Part shown: one piece after another, positions 40,276 to 50,255 of the stretch | Numbering within the stretch: position 1 is the stretch's first letter | Layout: every line of letters begins with the position of its first letter | From: Yersinia frederiksenii ATCC 33641 | Lineage (GTDB): Bacteria; Pseudomonadota; Gammaproteobacteria; Enterobacterales; Enterobacteriaceae | DNA: 64,000 nt | NCBI RefSeq assembly: GCF_000754805.1 | Contig: NZ_KN150731.1 | Location: forward strand, 1,961,559 to 2,025,558 | Direction: 5' to 3' | Program-made: the position numbers and the translations under genes | The notes under the pieces: model-generated | Seen by the model: only the letters and a program-made list of their open reading frames with translations | Databases searched by the model: none | What the model was told of the DNA's origin: nothing

Positions 40276-40794
40276 CTAAAGCAGAGCATCCATCTCAAGC
40301 AGAATTTGCTCACACCACTGTTCAATGCGCTCTTCACTTAAGTCATATTGATTGACCTCATCCAATGCCAGACCAACAAAGTGTTTGCCATCAGCACTGA
40401 GCGGCTTCGGGCTGGTAAACTCAAACCCGTCGATAGGCCAAAAACCAATAAATTTGACCCCTAATGGTGCAATATGGTCATGCAACATGCCTAGCGCATC
40501 AAGGAACCATTCGCTATAACCGAATTGATCACCCATACCATACATGGCAACAATCTTTCCCTTGAGATTAAGCTGTGTCAGTTGTGGCCAGATAGCTTCC
40601 CAATCTTCCTGTAACTCACCGAAATCCCAGGTAGGAATGCCCAGAATCAGAATGGAGTACTCTTCCATCAGGCGGGGGCTGGCATCTTTCACATTATGTA
40701 AATCAACCAAATCTTCGCCGAGAATATCGCGGATTTTTTCTGCCACCATTTCGGTATAACAGGTGCTGGAGCCGTAAAAGAGACCAATCTTCAT
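40276..40794 (-). CDS. fldB: Flavodoxin 2
   Basis: 172-residue FMN electron carrier. The FMN phosphate loop is [16 protein letters not shown]; the flavin loops are [10 protein letters not shown] and [18 protein letters not shown]. The start at 40794 gives MKIGLFYGS, matching FldB; upstream in-frame residues are not conserved. Divergent from xerD, in the E. coli order. Confidence 0.96.
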   Translation of the reverse strand: MKIGLFYGSSTCYTEMVAEKIRDILGEDLVDLHNVKDASPRLMEEYSILILGIPTWDFGELQEDWEAIWPQLTQLNLKGKIVAMYGMGDQFGYSEWFLDALGMLHDHIAPLGVKFIGFWPIDGFEFTSPKPLSADGKHFVGLALDEVNQYDLSEERIEQWCEQILLEMDALL

Positions 40795-40900
40795 GATGTA
40801 TAGCCATAGCATTACTAATAAGGAATAGCATCGAGTGTACCAGATTTGTTTCGTCATCAGGCATAATGGCCGCTGAGTTCAATCAAAGAGAGAAACAGTC

Positions 40901-41800
40901 ATGCAACAGCAAAATAACCCGCTGATTGAACAGTTTCTTGATGCCCTGTGGCTGGAACGTAATCTGGCGGAGAATACACTGGCCTCATATCGCTTGGATT
41001 TACATGCGCTGAGTGGATGGTTAGAACACCACGGCAGCGATTTATTGCGCGCCGGTTCGCAGGACTTGCAGTCCTTTCTTGCCGAGCGCATTGAGGGCGG
41101 TTATAAAGCCACCAGTTCAGCTCGCTTACTCAGTGCTATGCGGCGGTTATTTCAATATTTATACCGCGAAAAATTACGTGAAGATGACCCAACGGCGCTA
41201 CTTTCATCGCCCAAATTACCACAACGACTGCCCAAAGATTTAAGTGAGGCACAGGTTGACGCGTTGCTCAATTCGCCCAATGTTGATATCCCGCTGGAGT
41301 TGCGTGATAAAGCTATGTTGGAAGTGCTCTATGCCACTGGTTTGCGGGTGTCGGAGTTGGTTGGGTTGACCATCAGTGATGTCAGTTTACGCCAAGGAGT
41401 GGTACGGGTTATTGGTAAAGGAAATAAGGAACGGTTGGTACCCTTGGGGGAAGAGGCCGTGTACTGGATTGAGAATTATATGGAGCACGGGCGTCCATGG
41501 CTTATCAACGGTCAGTCATTGGATGTACTGTTTCCCAGTAATCGCAGCCAACAAATGACTCGACAGACTTTCTGGCATCGAATCAAACACTATGCGATCC
41601 TTGCCGGTATTGATAGTGAACGGCTTTCGCCCCACGTATTACGGCATGCTTTCGCCACGCATCTGTTGAACCACGGTGCGGACCTACGTGTGGTGCAAAT
41701 GTTACTGGGCCACAGTGACCTGTCGACAACCCAGATTTATACCCATGTAGCGACTGAACGTTTGAAGCAGCTACATCAACAGCATCATCCGCGTGCATAA
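40901..41800 (+). CDS. xerD: Tyrosine recombinase XerD
   Basis: 299 residues. Together with XerC it resolves chromosome dimers at dif under FtsK control. N-terminal SAM-like DNA-binding domain LIEQFLDALWLERNLAENTLASYR. Catalytic residues: R in YATGLRVSELVGL, K in GKGNKERLVP, H-x-x-R in SPHVLRHAFATHLL, H in LLGHSDLSTTQIY, and the nucleophile Tyr in that segment. A core gene, not a mobile-element integrase. Confidence 0.98.
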   Translation: MQQQNNPLIEQFLDALWLERNLAENTLASYRLDLHALSGWLEHHGSDLLRAGSQDLQSFLAERIEGGYKATSSARLLSAMRRLFQYLYREKLREDDPTALLSSPKLPQRLPKDLSEAQVDALLNSPNVDIPLELRDKAMLEVLYATGLRVSELVGLTISDVSLRQGVVRVIGKGNKERLVPLGEEAVYWIENYMEHGRPWLINGQSLDVLFPSNRSQQMTRQTFWHRIKHYAILAGIDSERLSPHVLRHAFATHLLNHGADLRVVQMLLGHSDLSTTQIYTHVATERLKQLHQQHHPRA

Positions 41801-41830
41801 TTGCGATACGGAAAGATATAGGATTTATAA

Positions 41831-42547
41831 ATGAAAAAAAGTTTATTGCTGCTGCCGATATTAATCGCTGCATTCGCTGGGCTGGCTCATGCTCAAGATG
41901 CCGCAATCCAACAAACATTGAAAAAATTAGATATTCAGCAAGCTGATATCCAACCATCACCAATCCCTGGGTTGAGCACGGTGATGACAGAAAGTGGCGT
42001 GCTTTATATCTCAGAGGACGGTAAACATCTGTTGCAAGGGCCGCTATATGACGTCAGTGGCAGCCAGCCTGTAAATGTGACCAACCAGATGTTGGTGAAA
42101 AAATTGGAAGCATTAAGTGGCGAAATGATCGTGTATAAAGCGCCGCAGGAAAAACACGTTGTTACCGTGTTTACCGATATCACTTGTGGTTATTGCCATA
42201 AATTGCACGAACAAATGAAAGATTATAACGCGCTGGGTATTACCGTGCGCTATTTGGCATTCCCGCGTCAGGGTTTAAGTTCTCAGGCAGAAAAAGACAT
42301 GCGCTCTATCTGGTGTATGGCTGACCGCAACAAAGCCTTCGACGATGCGATGAAAGGTGTCGATATCTCTCCGGCAACCTGTAAAACGGATATCAGTAAG
42401 CATTATCAACTAGGTGTACAGTTTGGTATTCAAGGAACGCCAGCTATTGTGCTGCAAGATGGCACTATCGTTCCTGGGTATTTGAAGCCGGAAGAAATGC
42501 TACAGATGCTAAATAAGCATCAGGCCTCAGTAAAAGCGGCGGGTTAA
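41831..42547 (+). CDS. dsbC: Thiol:disulfide isomerase DsbC
   Basis: Periplasmic disulfide isomerase. 238 residues with a signal peptide cleaved near AGLAHA-QDAAI, an N-terminal dimerisation domain, and the thioredoxin-fold site C119-G-Y-C122. The cis-proline loop is QGTPAIVL. Located between xerD and recJ, as in E. coli. Confidence 0.97.
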   Translation: MKKSLLLLPILIAAFAGLAHAQDAAIQQTLKKLDIQQADIQPSPIPGLSTVMTESGVLYISEDGKHLLQGPLYDVSGSQPVNVTNQMLVKKLEALSGEMIVYKAPQEKHVVTVFTDITCGYCHKLHEQMKDYNALGITVRYLAFPRQGLSSQAEKDMRSIWCMADRNKAFDDAMKGVDISPATCKTDISKHYQLGVQFGIQGTPAIVLQDGTIVPGYLKPEEMLQMLNKHQASVKAAG

Positions 42548-42553
42548 TCTTCC

Positions 42554-44287
42554 GTGACATTGAAAACTCAACTCCGCCGTCGTGATCCGGCGGACGATAG
42601 CCATTTGCCTGCACAGTTACACCCATTATTGCGCCGTCTTTATGCCAGCCGAGGGGTGAAAAATGCCGAGGAATTGGAGCGCGGGGTAAAAGGTTTATTG
42701 GCCTGGCAGCAACTCGATGGCATTGATGCCGGGGTCACGTTGTTGCAACAAGCATTGGCCGACCGGCGGCGTATCGTGATTGTCGGTGACTTTGATGCGG
42801 ATGGCGCAACCAGCACCGCTCTGGCAGTCCTTGCCTTGCGTAGCATGGGCGGCAGTAATATTGATTATCTGGTGCCAAATCGCTTTGAAGATGGTTATGG
42901 GCTTAGCCCTGAAGTTGTTGAGCAAGTTGCGGCGCGCGGCGCGGAGCTGATCGTGACTGTCGATAACGGTATATCTTCCCATGCGGGAGTAGATTTGGCG
43001 CATGCCAAGGGTATCCAAGTATTGGTTACCGACCACCATTTGCCGGGTGAAACCTTGCCAGTGGCAGAAGCCATTATTAACCCGAATTTGGTTGGATGTG
43101 ATTTTCTCTCTAAATCACTGGCCGGAGTGGGGGTCACTTTTTATCTAATGCTGGCATTACGCGCCCGTCTTAGGGATTGCGGTTGGTTTGAGCTGCGTAC
43201 TTTGGCTGTGCCCAATTTGGCTGAGTTACTGGATTTAGTGGCGCTGGGTACTGTGGCGGATGTCGTGCCGCTGGATGCAAATAACCGGATTTTGGTGCAT
43301 CAAGGTCTCAGTCGAATCCGTGCAGGGAAATGCCGCCCTGGCATTCGTGCATTACTGGAAGTTGCCAACCGTGATGCGCGCCAATTGACAGCGAGTGACC
43401 TCGGTTTCTCTCTCGGCCCTCGGCTCAATGCTGCTGGGCGCCTGGACGATATGTCCATTGGCGTCGCACTGTTGCTCAGTGATGATATTGCTCAGGCGAG
43501 AGCGCTGGCAATCGATCTTGATGCGCTAAACCAGACGCGCCGTGAGATAGAGCAGGGAATGCAGGTTGAAGCCTTGCAACTGTGTGACCAACTGGAACGT
43601 ACCTGCACTGAGTTACCCTATGGTATTGCTATGTATCATCCGGAATGGCATCAAGGCGTCGTGGGGATTTTAGCCTCGCGTATTAAGGAACGTTTTCATC
43701 GACCGGTCATTGCTTTTGCACCTGCGGGCGACGGTTTACTGAAAGGCTCGGGGCGTAGTGTCGCGGGTTTACATATGCGCGATGCTCTTGAGCGCCTTGA
43801 TACCTTAAACCCAGGGTTGATGCTGAAATTTGGCGGTCATGCCATGGCCGCAGGGTTATCGCTTGAGCAGGATAAGTTCGATGAGTTTCGCCAGCGTTTT
43901 GCAGATTTAGTTGGTGAATGGATGGATGCCTCGCAGCTAGAAGGTGTTATCTGGTCAGATGGCGAGCTGAAAGGTAATGAGTTATCGCTGGAAACAGCAG
44001 AGCTACTGCGCGATGGCGGCCCGTGGGGGCAATCTTTCCCAGAACCGACATTTGATGGTAAATTCCGCATTTTGCAGCAACGACTGGTGGGGGAACGCCA
44101 CCTGAAGCTGATGGTCGAGCCAATGAACGGCGGTCCTCTGCTGGATGGCATTGCGTTTAATATTGATACCACTTTATGGCCAGACAGCAGTGTACGTGAG
44201 GTTAAGCTAGCTTATAAACTCGATATTAATGAGTATCGCGGTAATCGTAGTGTTCAGTTATTAATTCAGCACTTGTGGCCTTATTAG
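42554..44287 (+). CDS. recJ: Single-strand-specific exonuclease RecJ
   Basis: 5'-3' single-strand DNA exonuclease for recombination and mismatch repair. 577 residues, identical in length to E. coli RecJ, starting at GTG. DHH-family motifs: VGDFDADGATST, VTVDNGISSH, VTDHHLPG and, in the DHHA1 domain, LKFGGHAMAAG. It begins six bases after the dsbC stop. Confidence 0.97.
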   Translation: MTLKTQLRRRDPADDSHLPAQLHPLLRRLYASRGVKNAEELERGVKGLLAWQQLDGIDAGVTLLQQALADRRRIVIVGDFDADGATSTALAVLALRSMGGSNIDYLVPNRFEDGYGLSPEVVEQVAARGAELIVTVDNGISSHAGVDLAHAKGIQVLVTDHHLPGETLPVAEAIINPNLVGCDFLSKSLAGVGVTFYLMLALRARLRDCGWFELRTLAVPNLAELLDLVALGTVADVVPLDANNRILVHQGLSRIRAGKCRPGIRALLEVANRDARQLTASDLGFSLGPRLNAAGRLDDMSIGVALLLSDDIAQARALAIDLDALNQTRREIEQGMQVEALQLCDQLERTCTELPYGIAMYHPEWHQGVVGILASRIKERFHRPVIAFAPAGDGLLKGSGRSVAGLHMRDALERLDTLNPGLMLKFGGHAMAAGLSLEQDKFDEFRQRFADLVGEWMDASQLEGVIWSDGELKGNELSLETAELLRDGGPWGQSFPEPTFDGKFRILQQRLVGERHLKLMVEPMNGGPLLDGIAFNIDTTLWPDSSVREVKLAYKLDINEYRGNRSVQLLIQHLWPY

Positions 44288-44455
44288 CTAATAATTCGGG
44301 TGAATGAGAGCAGCTAACATAGTTGTAGCGTCAAGTAAGCAGAATAAGGCGCTACAAATATAGTCAACGTGCTATAAACCGTCGTTGAGATCCGTTAGAA
44401 TTATCGGTTCTAATGACATTCCGTCATCTACGACTCAACGTAAGACTTTAAACCA

Positions 44456-45553
44456 TGTTTGAAATAAACCCGGTAAAAAACCGAATTCAGGACCTGTCTG
44501 ATCGGACAGATGTTCTCAGGGGGTATCTTTGACTATGATGCCAAGAAAGAGCGACTGGAAGAAGTAAACGCCGAGCTGGAACAGCCCGACGTCTGGAATG
44601 AACCTGAGCGCGCCCAAGCGCTGGGTAAAGAGCGTTCCGCGCTGGAAGAAATTGTCACTACTATTGATCAACTTGATCAAGGTATGGAAGACGTTTCTGG
44701 CTTGCTGGAATTAGCCATTGAAGCAGACGATGAAGAGACTTTTAACGAGGCTGTTGCTGAGTTAGATATCCTTGATGGCAAGCTGGGCCAGCTTGAATTC
44801 CGCCGCATGTTCTCGGGTGAATACGACAGCGCTAACTGCTACCTGGACCTGCAAGCCGGTTCTGGTGGGACAGAAGCTCAGGACTGGGCCAGCATGTTGC
44901 TGCGTATGTACCTGCGCTGGGCTGAAGCCAAAGGTTTCAAAACCGAAATCATTGAAGAGTCTGATGGTGATGTTGCTGGCCTTAAGTCTGCCACCATTAA
45001 GATTATTGGCGATTATGCGTTTGGTTGGTTACGTACTGAAACTGGCGTACATCGCCTGGTACGTAAAAGCCCGTTTGACTCCGGTGGTCGTCGCCATACC
45101 TCGTTTAGTTCTGCCTTTGTCTACCCCGAAGTTGATGACGACATTGATATCGAAATCAACCCGGCGGATCTACGTATTGACGTATATCGCGCATCAGGTG
45201 CGGGCGGTCAGCACGTAAACAAAACGGAATCTGCGGTACGTATCACCCATATTCCAACCAATATTGTGACTCAGTGCCAGAATGACCGTTCACAGCATAA
45301 AAACAAAGATCAAGCGATGAAGCAGCTGAAAGCGAAGCTGTATGAGTTTGAGATGCAAAAGAAAAATGCTGACAAACAAGTTCTGGAAGACAACAAGTCA
45401 GACATCGGTTGGGGTAGCCAGATCCGTTCTTATGTTCTGGATGACTCCCGTATCAAAGATTTGCGTACTGGTGTGGAAACGCGCAATACGCAAGCGGTAC
45501 TGGATGGTGATCTGGACAAATTCATTGAAGCAAGTTTGAAAGCCGGGCTATGA
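44456..45553 (+). CDS. prfB: Peptide chain release factor 2, programmed +1 frameshift
   Basis: Recognises UGA and UAA stop codons. The RF2 autoregulatory site is present: an internal Shine-Dalgarno AGGGGG, then TATCTTTGAC, with the in-frame TGA at 44530-44532; +1 slippage on CTT continues as [12 protein letters not shown] to 45553. Later motifs are SPF (residues in [12 protein letters not shown]) and GGQ in [15 protein letters not shown]. Anomaly: the expected first codons ATG TTT GAA read ATGTTGAA here, so the ATG at 44456 is one base out of register with the short first frame, and no ATG, GTG or TTG exists in that frame downstream of TGA 44386. Likely a sequencing error or a real lesion. 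Confidence 0.93.
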
Positions 45554-45562
45554 GGAACTGAG

Positions 45563-47080
45563 ATGTCAGAGCAAAAACCACAAGTCGCTGAGCAAGCGCA
45601 AGAGCTCAATAGTGAGTTACAAGCTCGTCGGGAGAAACTGGCTGCATTGCGGGAGAAGGGGATAGCTTTCCCTAATGATTTCCGTCGTGAGCACCTTTCT
45701 GACCAGTTGCATGCTGAGTACGACAGCAAAGAGAATGAAGAATTAGAAGCGCTGAATATCGAAGTGACTGTGGCTGGCCGTATGATGACCCGTCGTATCA
45801 TGGGTAAAGCCTCATTCGTGACACTGCAAGATGTCGGCGGCAAGATTCAGTTGTACGTTTCCCGTGATGATCTGCCGGAAGGCGTTTATAACGAAGAATT
45901 CAAAAAGTGGGATCTGGGCGATATCCTGGGTGCGCGTGGTAAGTTGTTTAAGACCAAAACGGGTGAGCTATCTATCCACTGTAGCGAGCTGCGTTTGTTG
46001 ACCAAAGCATTACGCCCACTGCCGGATAAATTCCACGGTCTGGCTGATCAGGAAACGCGCTATCGCCAACGTTATCTGGATCTGATCGCTAACGACGAAT
46101 CTCGCCATACATTTAAAGTTCGCTCACAAGTGATGTCAGGTATCCGTCGCTTCATGGTGGAAAAAGGCTTCATGGAAGTCGAAACACCAATGATGCAAGT
46201 GATCCCCGGCGGGGCTTCTGCACGTCCGTTTGTGACTCATCACAATGCGCTGGATATTGATATGTATCTGCGTATCGCGCCAGAACTGTATCTGAAACGC
46301 CTGGTTGTCGGCGGTTTCGAACGTGTGTTCGAAATCAACCGTAACTTCCGTAATGAAGGTGTTTCACCGCGCCATAACCCAGAGTTCACTATGATGGAAC
46401 TCTATATGGCTTATGCGGATTACAAAGATTTGATCGTGCTGACCGAAGAGCTGTTCCGTACACTGACAGAAACCGTGTTGGGTAGCTGTGTGGTGCAGTA
46501 TGGCGAGCAGACATTCGATTTTGGTAAGCCTTTTGCCAAATTGACTATGAAAGAAGCTATTTGCAAATATCGTCCTGAAACCAATGTGGCTGATTTAGAC
46601 GATATGGATAAAGCTCTGGCTATTGCGGAGTCATTGGGTATTAAGGTCGAGAAGAGCTGGGGCTTGGGCCGTGTTCAATGTGAGATCTTTGAAGAGACCG
46701 CAGAGAGCCACCTGATTCAGCCAACCTTTATCACTGAATACCCAGCAGAAGTCTCTCCACTGGCTCGCCGTAATGATGATAATCCGTTTATCACTGACCG
46801 CTTTGAGTTCTTCATCGGTGGCCGTGAGATTGGTAACGGCTTCTCCGAGCTAAATGATGCTGAAGACCAGGCACAACGTTTTGCTGACCAAGTGAGCGCC
46901 AAAGAAGCCGGTGATGACGAAGCGATGTTCTATGATGAAGACTATGTGACTGCACTGGAACATGGTCTGCCGCCAACAGCCGGTCTAGGCATTGGTATTG
47001 ACCGTATGGTGATGTTGTTTACCAACAGCCACACCATCCGCGATGTTATCTTGTTCCCGGCTATGCGCCCGGTAAAATAA
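45563..47080 (+). CDS. lysS: Lysyl-tRNA synthetase (class II)
   Basis: 505 residues. OB-fold anticodon-binding domain ([18 protein letters not shown]) followed by class II motifs: motif 1 around [21 protein letters not shown], motif 2 [20 protein letters not shown], and motif 3 [13 protein letters not shown]. It is nine bases after prfB, as in E. coli, and ends at a terminator. Confidence 0.98.
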   Translation: MSEQKPQVAEQAQELNSELQARREKLAALREKGIAFPNDFRREHLSDQLHAEYDSKENEELEALNIEVTVAGRMMTRRIMGKASFVTLQDVGGKIQLYVSRDDLPEGVYNEEFKKWDLGDILGARGKLFKTKTGELSIHCSELRLLTKALRPLPDKFHGLADQETRYRQRYLDLIANDESRHTFKVRSQVMSGIRRFMVEKGFMEVETPMMQVIPGGASARPFVTHHNALDIDMYLRIAPELYLKRLVVGGFERVFEINRNFRNEGVSPRHNPEFTMMELYMAYADYKDLIVLTEELFRTLTETVLGSCVVQYGEQTFDFGKPFAKLTMKEAICKYRPETNVADLDDMDKALAIAESLGIKVEKSWGLGRVQCEIFEETAESHLIQPTFITEYPAEVSPLARRNDDNPFITDRFEFFIGGREIGNGFSELNDAEDQAQRFADQVSAKEAGDDEAMFYDEDYVTALEHGLPPTAGLGIGIDRMVMLFTNSHTIRDVILFPAMRPVK

Positions 47081-47108
47081 GAAACTGTGGTTAACGGTAA
47101 ATCTATCG

Positions 47109-47130
47109 GGGCGCTACGGCGCCCTTTTTA
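47109..47130 (+). terminator. Intrinsic terminator of lysS
   Basis: GGGCGC-TACG-GCGCCC followed by TTTTTA. Confidence 0.9.
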
Positions 47131-47219
47131 CTGAGCAAAATATTTCCATAAAAACAGCAGCTGTTATGCCTAATTTAATCTAATTGCTTAAAATACCGGC
47201 GCTTAGACTATATCTTCGC

Positions 47220-47247
47220 TTGCCCACGTCAAAGAACCGGTTATAAT
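47220..47247 (+). promoter_or_regulatory. Promoter of the tRNA-Gly gene
   Basis: TTGCCC at 47220-47225, a 16-bp spacer, and a consensus TATAAT at 47242-47247. The tRNA begins 17 bp later. Confidence 0.75.
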
Positions 47248-47264
47248 GCAAACCGCACACCGAA

Positions 47265-47338
47265 GCGGGTGTAGTTCAATGGTAGAACGAGAGCTTCCCA
47301 AGCTCTATACGAGGGTTCGATTCCCTTCACCCGCTCCA
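47265..47338 (+). tRNA. glyU: tRNA-Gly, anticodon CCC
   Basis: 74 nt including encoded CCA. Acceptor GCGGGTG pairs with CACCCGC; the anticodon stem GAGAGC/GCTCT presents the loop TTCCCAA with anticodon CCC; the T arm is GAGGG-TTCGATT-CCCTT. Very close to E. coli glyU. It is followed immediately by decayed mobile DNA. Confidence 0.98.
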
Positions 47339-47550
47339 ATCTAACGTCTCGCAGTATCTTCCCAACTATATCAAACCCAGTAAATCCACACTTCTCAGGC
47401 TAATCTAGTTATTCCTATATACCTGTCCGTCTATTGAAATCTACTTATAGCGGTGGGATATATGGCGGGATTAAATTGTACTCACCTACAAGGTACCCCA
47501 GATGAAGCTAAACGCTCGGCAGAATACAGCATGGCAAGCCTATCAGTGAG

Positions 47551-47789
47551 ATGACTCTCAATGTACTAAACCGACGTATCGGTTATGGCGGTAGGCCATC
47601 GGCCACGGTTTTCGCCACACAATGAGTACTATCTTGCATGAGCAGGGTTTTAATACTGCGTGGATAGAAACACAACTGGCGCACGTCGATAAAAACAGTA
47701 TTCGCGGTACCTATAATCACGCCCAATATCTGGATGGCCGCAGAGAAATACTGCAATGGTATGCCGATCAATCATTATCAAGAGTTTAA
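47551..47789 (+). pseudogene. Remnant of a P4-type tyrosine integrase (C-terminus)
   Basis: Two frames together spell an integrase C-terminus: MTLNVLNRRIGYGGRP (47551-47598), then after a frameshift GHGFRHTMSTILHEQGF, QLAHVDKN and RGTYNHAQYLDGRREILQWYAD (47601 to about 47770). The catalytic R, H and Tyr of the family's last motifs are visible. The last codons to the TAA at 47787 are antisense to a different gene, so the end is a fusion junction. The N-terminal two thirds are missing. It lies some 210 bp after tRNA-Gly, a usual target of such integrases. Confidence 0.85.
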
Positions 47790-48015
47790 GTGAGCTACCT
47801 GATGGAATCCTTCTATGTTGCTCCCACGCTTCAACTAATGAAGGACTCACACCAACAAGTTGTGCAAAGTCTTTTTGCCTGTACCCAATTTTCTTTCTGA
47901 TTTCTTTTACATCAGGGATAGCAACTTCAGTGACTCTGCCTGCTTTTAATTCATCATGGCTAATCGCTACAGCCTGTTTCGCAGATGTCATTAAATCATT
48001 GAAAAAATCACTCAT
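47650..48015 (-). pseudogene. NadS/HigA-type HTH antitoxin, C-terminus replaced
   Basis: The first 85 residues are a typical XRE-family antitoxin: MSDFFNDLMTSAKQAVAISH, then IRKKIGYRQKDFAQLVGVSPSLVEAWEQHRRIPSG. From about position 47770 leftward the frame continues as the antisense of the integrase remnant (VFLCGHPDIGRDY...), not an antitoxin sequence. The original C-terminus is lost, though a DNA-binding product could still be made. AAAGGGAGTGCGGC precedes the start. No toxin gene is adjacent. Confidence 0.75.
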
Positions 48016-48157
48016 GCCGCACTCCCTTTGAATTGTATTATCACATCTTTGAATTGCTGTTTCTCACTACTGGATGGAGGCTAATTTTTCAATTAATACC
48101 AGAAAACTAATATTCCATTGAATTAATTAGTTTTTTCTATGTTATCTCTGGTTGGCC

Positions 48158-48607
48158 CTAGTTTTGACTCGCCACTAGTTGATGCGTTGACCGAGCTGGG
48201 GTTCTGTGAGTGTTGCTGGAGCGCTGATGTAAAACTAAATGCCTCAATTCATGGGCAGCATCGAATCGGCTGCGTTCTGGTGTTTTCATCGTATTTAGCA
48301 AGACAAAGGGTTTACCATTTGTCCAAAAAGAGAATGCATCGACCTCAACACAATTTTCAGCCAAGGAAAATACTTTCACACCTTTAGGTTCAATTAGATG
48401 AACCATGTTTGTTATTGATATTTCCCTTTGTCCCTATTGTTCCCGCACGATATGTGCAGCCGTTTCCGGTTCCGAATAGTCATCAAAGCTACAGTCAGTA
48501 ATTTGAGCTTGTGGAGGTTCAAACTGGCTGTTTAACCAATTTGAAACCTCTTGAGCTAGCTTACTTGCTGTAATGGCTGAATCACGCTTTTGGGCGCTAT
48601 TAAATAC
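48158..48607 (-). pseudogene. ImmA/IrrE-family metallopeptidase remnant
   Basis: One frame reads from 48607 to 48158. It contains ITASKLAQEVSNWLNSQF, EPETAAHIVREQ, then a TAG at 48434-48436 where relatives have tryptophan, then MVHLIEPKGVKVFSLAENC, DAFSFWTNGKPFVLLNTMK and the zincin HELRH. After LVLHQ the family similarity stops, so the C-terminus is altered too. The usual N-terminal XRE helix-turn-helix is absent. Such proteins pair with phage or toxin regulators. Confidence 0.8.
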
Positions 48608-48627
48608 TTATCCAGCCTAAATCATCT

Positions 48628-49764
48628 CTAATGGTCGAGGTAGAGATAATGCATCCAACTTGTCATCCGTAGTAGTACTTTTCGCATTACCGAAACATGG
48701 GTGAAATGGTCGGAGTAAACTGCCACCTGAGCAAAAATACCATCGGGTAATGTGTCAATTTCACTGCTTGGAGCCAGTTCAATAACCACCAGCACTCCGT
48801 CAGTACCGGGTATAATATTCAGTGATTGTAGTGTGCCCTGAGCTTGATATGCTCCGCCCGGCACAACAGGAATGATGGTTGTCAGTTTTCCAGGAAATAC
48901 CTGTCCGGGTAAGGCATTAAAAACTACTTCAGCTTCATCGCCAGCTTCGAGCCGCAACAGCGAATTTTGTCTGAATTGGGCGATAATCTGTCGTTTCTGT
49001 TCTGGAATAAAAACCATCACTGGACGCAATGGCAGTGCTGCGGCGTAAGTTCCGGGGCGGATCAATACCTGAGTGGCATAGCCGTTGCTGGGCGCACGAA
49101 CGACGGTTTGGTCAATATTATATTTCGCTTCGGTTAGCTGAGCTCTGAGGCTAACAATTTGAGATTGTTCTCCATTTAGCACGCTATCTACCTGACTTTT
49201 AATTTGTGCCTGTTCAGCAACGGAGGCTTTCACTAATGCATCTTGCGCCAGATAGTTCTGCCGGGCGTTATCAATATCACTTTCAGAAAAGGGGTTTACC
49301 TGGGCTCTACTCCCTCTAAGATAACGCTGGTAGTCTTTGGATAATCTGTCCCGTTCTGCGCTGAGATGCGATGTATTTGCTATTGCTTCGTCTAATTGCC
49401 CTTGAAGCGCCTGCGCATTATGGATGGCAGTCACCAGATCTGCCTGTAATCTGTCAACACGGGCTTGATAACGGGTCGGGTCGATTTTAAAAAGGATGTC
49501 ACCTTTTTTCATTAGTGCATTTTGTTTATTTGTTACTTCAGTGACAATACCGGTAACCTGAGGTGTTATTGGAATAGAGATAACGGCTTTTTGTGCCAGA
49601 AACGTATATGGATGGTTATAATTCATTAATAAAATAAGCGTGGCGACTAAAACAACCCCTCCTAATGCCGCAGTGGGTATTGTCCATTTATTTACTGGTA
49701 TTTTAAAGATCTTAAATACACCCCATGCAAACGCGACGTACGTCAGGATAATGAGTAAATCCAT
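48628..49764 (-). CDS. yiaV: HlyD-family membrane fusion protein YiaV
   Basis: 378 residues, the E. coli YiaV length. N-terminal membrane helices (residues 3-20 and 31-49), a beta-barrel/lipoyl half [17 protein letters not shown], a coiled-coil hairpin about residues 95-220, the second lipoyl half [17 protein letters not shown], and a C-terminal beta domain. It usually works with a membrane partner rather than a TolC pump listed here. Four bases separate it from yiaW. Confidence 0.9.
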   Translation of the reverse strand: MDLLIILTYVAFAWGVFKIFKIPVNKWTIPTAALGGVVLVATLILLMNYNHPYTFLAQKAVISIPITPQVTGIVTEVTNKQNALMKKGDILFKIDPTRYQARVDRLQADLVTAIHNAQALQGQLDEAIANTSHLSAERDRLSKDYQRYLRGSRAQVNPFSESDIDNARQNYLAQDALVKASVAEQAQIKSQVDSVLNGEQSQIVSLRAQLTEAKYNIDQTVVRAPSNGYATQVLIRPGTYAAALPLRPVMVFIPEQKRQIIAQFRQNSLLRLEAGDEAEVVFNALPGQVFPGKLTTIIPVVPGGAYQAQGTLQSLNIIPGTDGVLVVIELAPSSEIDTLPDGIFAQVAVYSDHFTHVSVMRKVLLRMTSWMHYLYLDH

Positions 49765-49768
49765 GATG

Positions 49769-50092
49769 TTACTCCAGTGGTGGGATGGTAGTAGTGCTCT
49801 GTTTTTGCTCCAGTTCTGTTACGCGTTGCTGCAACTGTACAAATGATGCCTCTTGATTTTGCATACCCCAACCACGCTCCTCTCGGTACAACGTCGCCCA
49901 TATCCATAAAAATGGCCAGATAACATGCAGGGTAAATAGACTCACCCAACCTGCGACGTGAATGGCATCGGCATGCGGGTGATTACGAGCTTTGGCGATT
50001 AGATACGGAATATCATGAAGAATAATAATCCCGTAGAAGATGATGAGAGCGACAACAATAAGCACCCCCAGCGCGAAATAATTTAGAAACAT
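49769..50092 (-). CDS. yiaW: DUF3302 inner membrane protein YiaW
   Basis: 107 residues with two membrane helices (about 5-27 and 48-70), the family segment [26 protein letters not shown], and a C-terminal coiled coil [19 protein letters not shown] precedes the ATG at good spacing. First gene of the yiaW-yiaV pair; function unknown. Confidence 0.9.
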   Translation of the reverse strand: MFLNYFALGVLIVVALIIFYGIIILHDIPYLIAKARNHPHADAIHVAGWVSLFTLHVIWPFLWIWATLYREERGWGMQNQEASFVQLQQRVTELEQKQSTTTIPPLE

Positions 50093-50255
50093 AGGTGCCT
50101 CTACTTGAGAATGTGGTGCTCAATGATAAAGATAGACGATAATTATTCTCGCTGTAATATTACTTGTTGGTAAAATTAGGTATAAATCGAAATGTAGTGA
50201 ATCCAGGGCGATTAACTGTATTCTGTTCTCATGCCAAATATTTATCGGTATTCCT

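Larger units (their letters stand above)
47339..48627. mobile_element. Decayed integration islet downstream of tRNA-Gly
   Basis: About 1.3 kb with only fragments: integrase C-terminus, truncated antitoxin and an ImmA/IrrE pseudogene. An AT-rich inverted repeat AAACTAAT/ATTAGTTT with a T run is at 48104-48136 and may be an old operator or terminator. I did not find an obvious repeat of the tRNA 3' end marking the far boundary. Confidence 0.7.

Noticed and set aside
40901..41800. xerD as a mobile-element integrase
   Set aside because: Full match and conserved xerD-dsbC-recJ order show the core chromosome-resolution gene.
44530..44532. TGA in prfB as a disabling mutation
   Set aside because: It is the conserved autoregulatory frameshift stop with its upstream Shine-Dalgarno and CTTTGAC.
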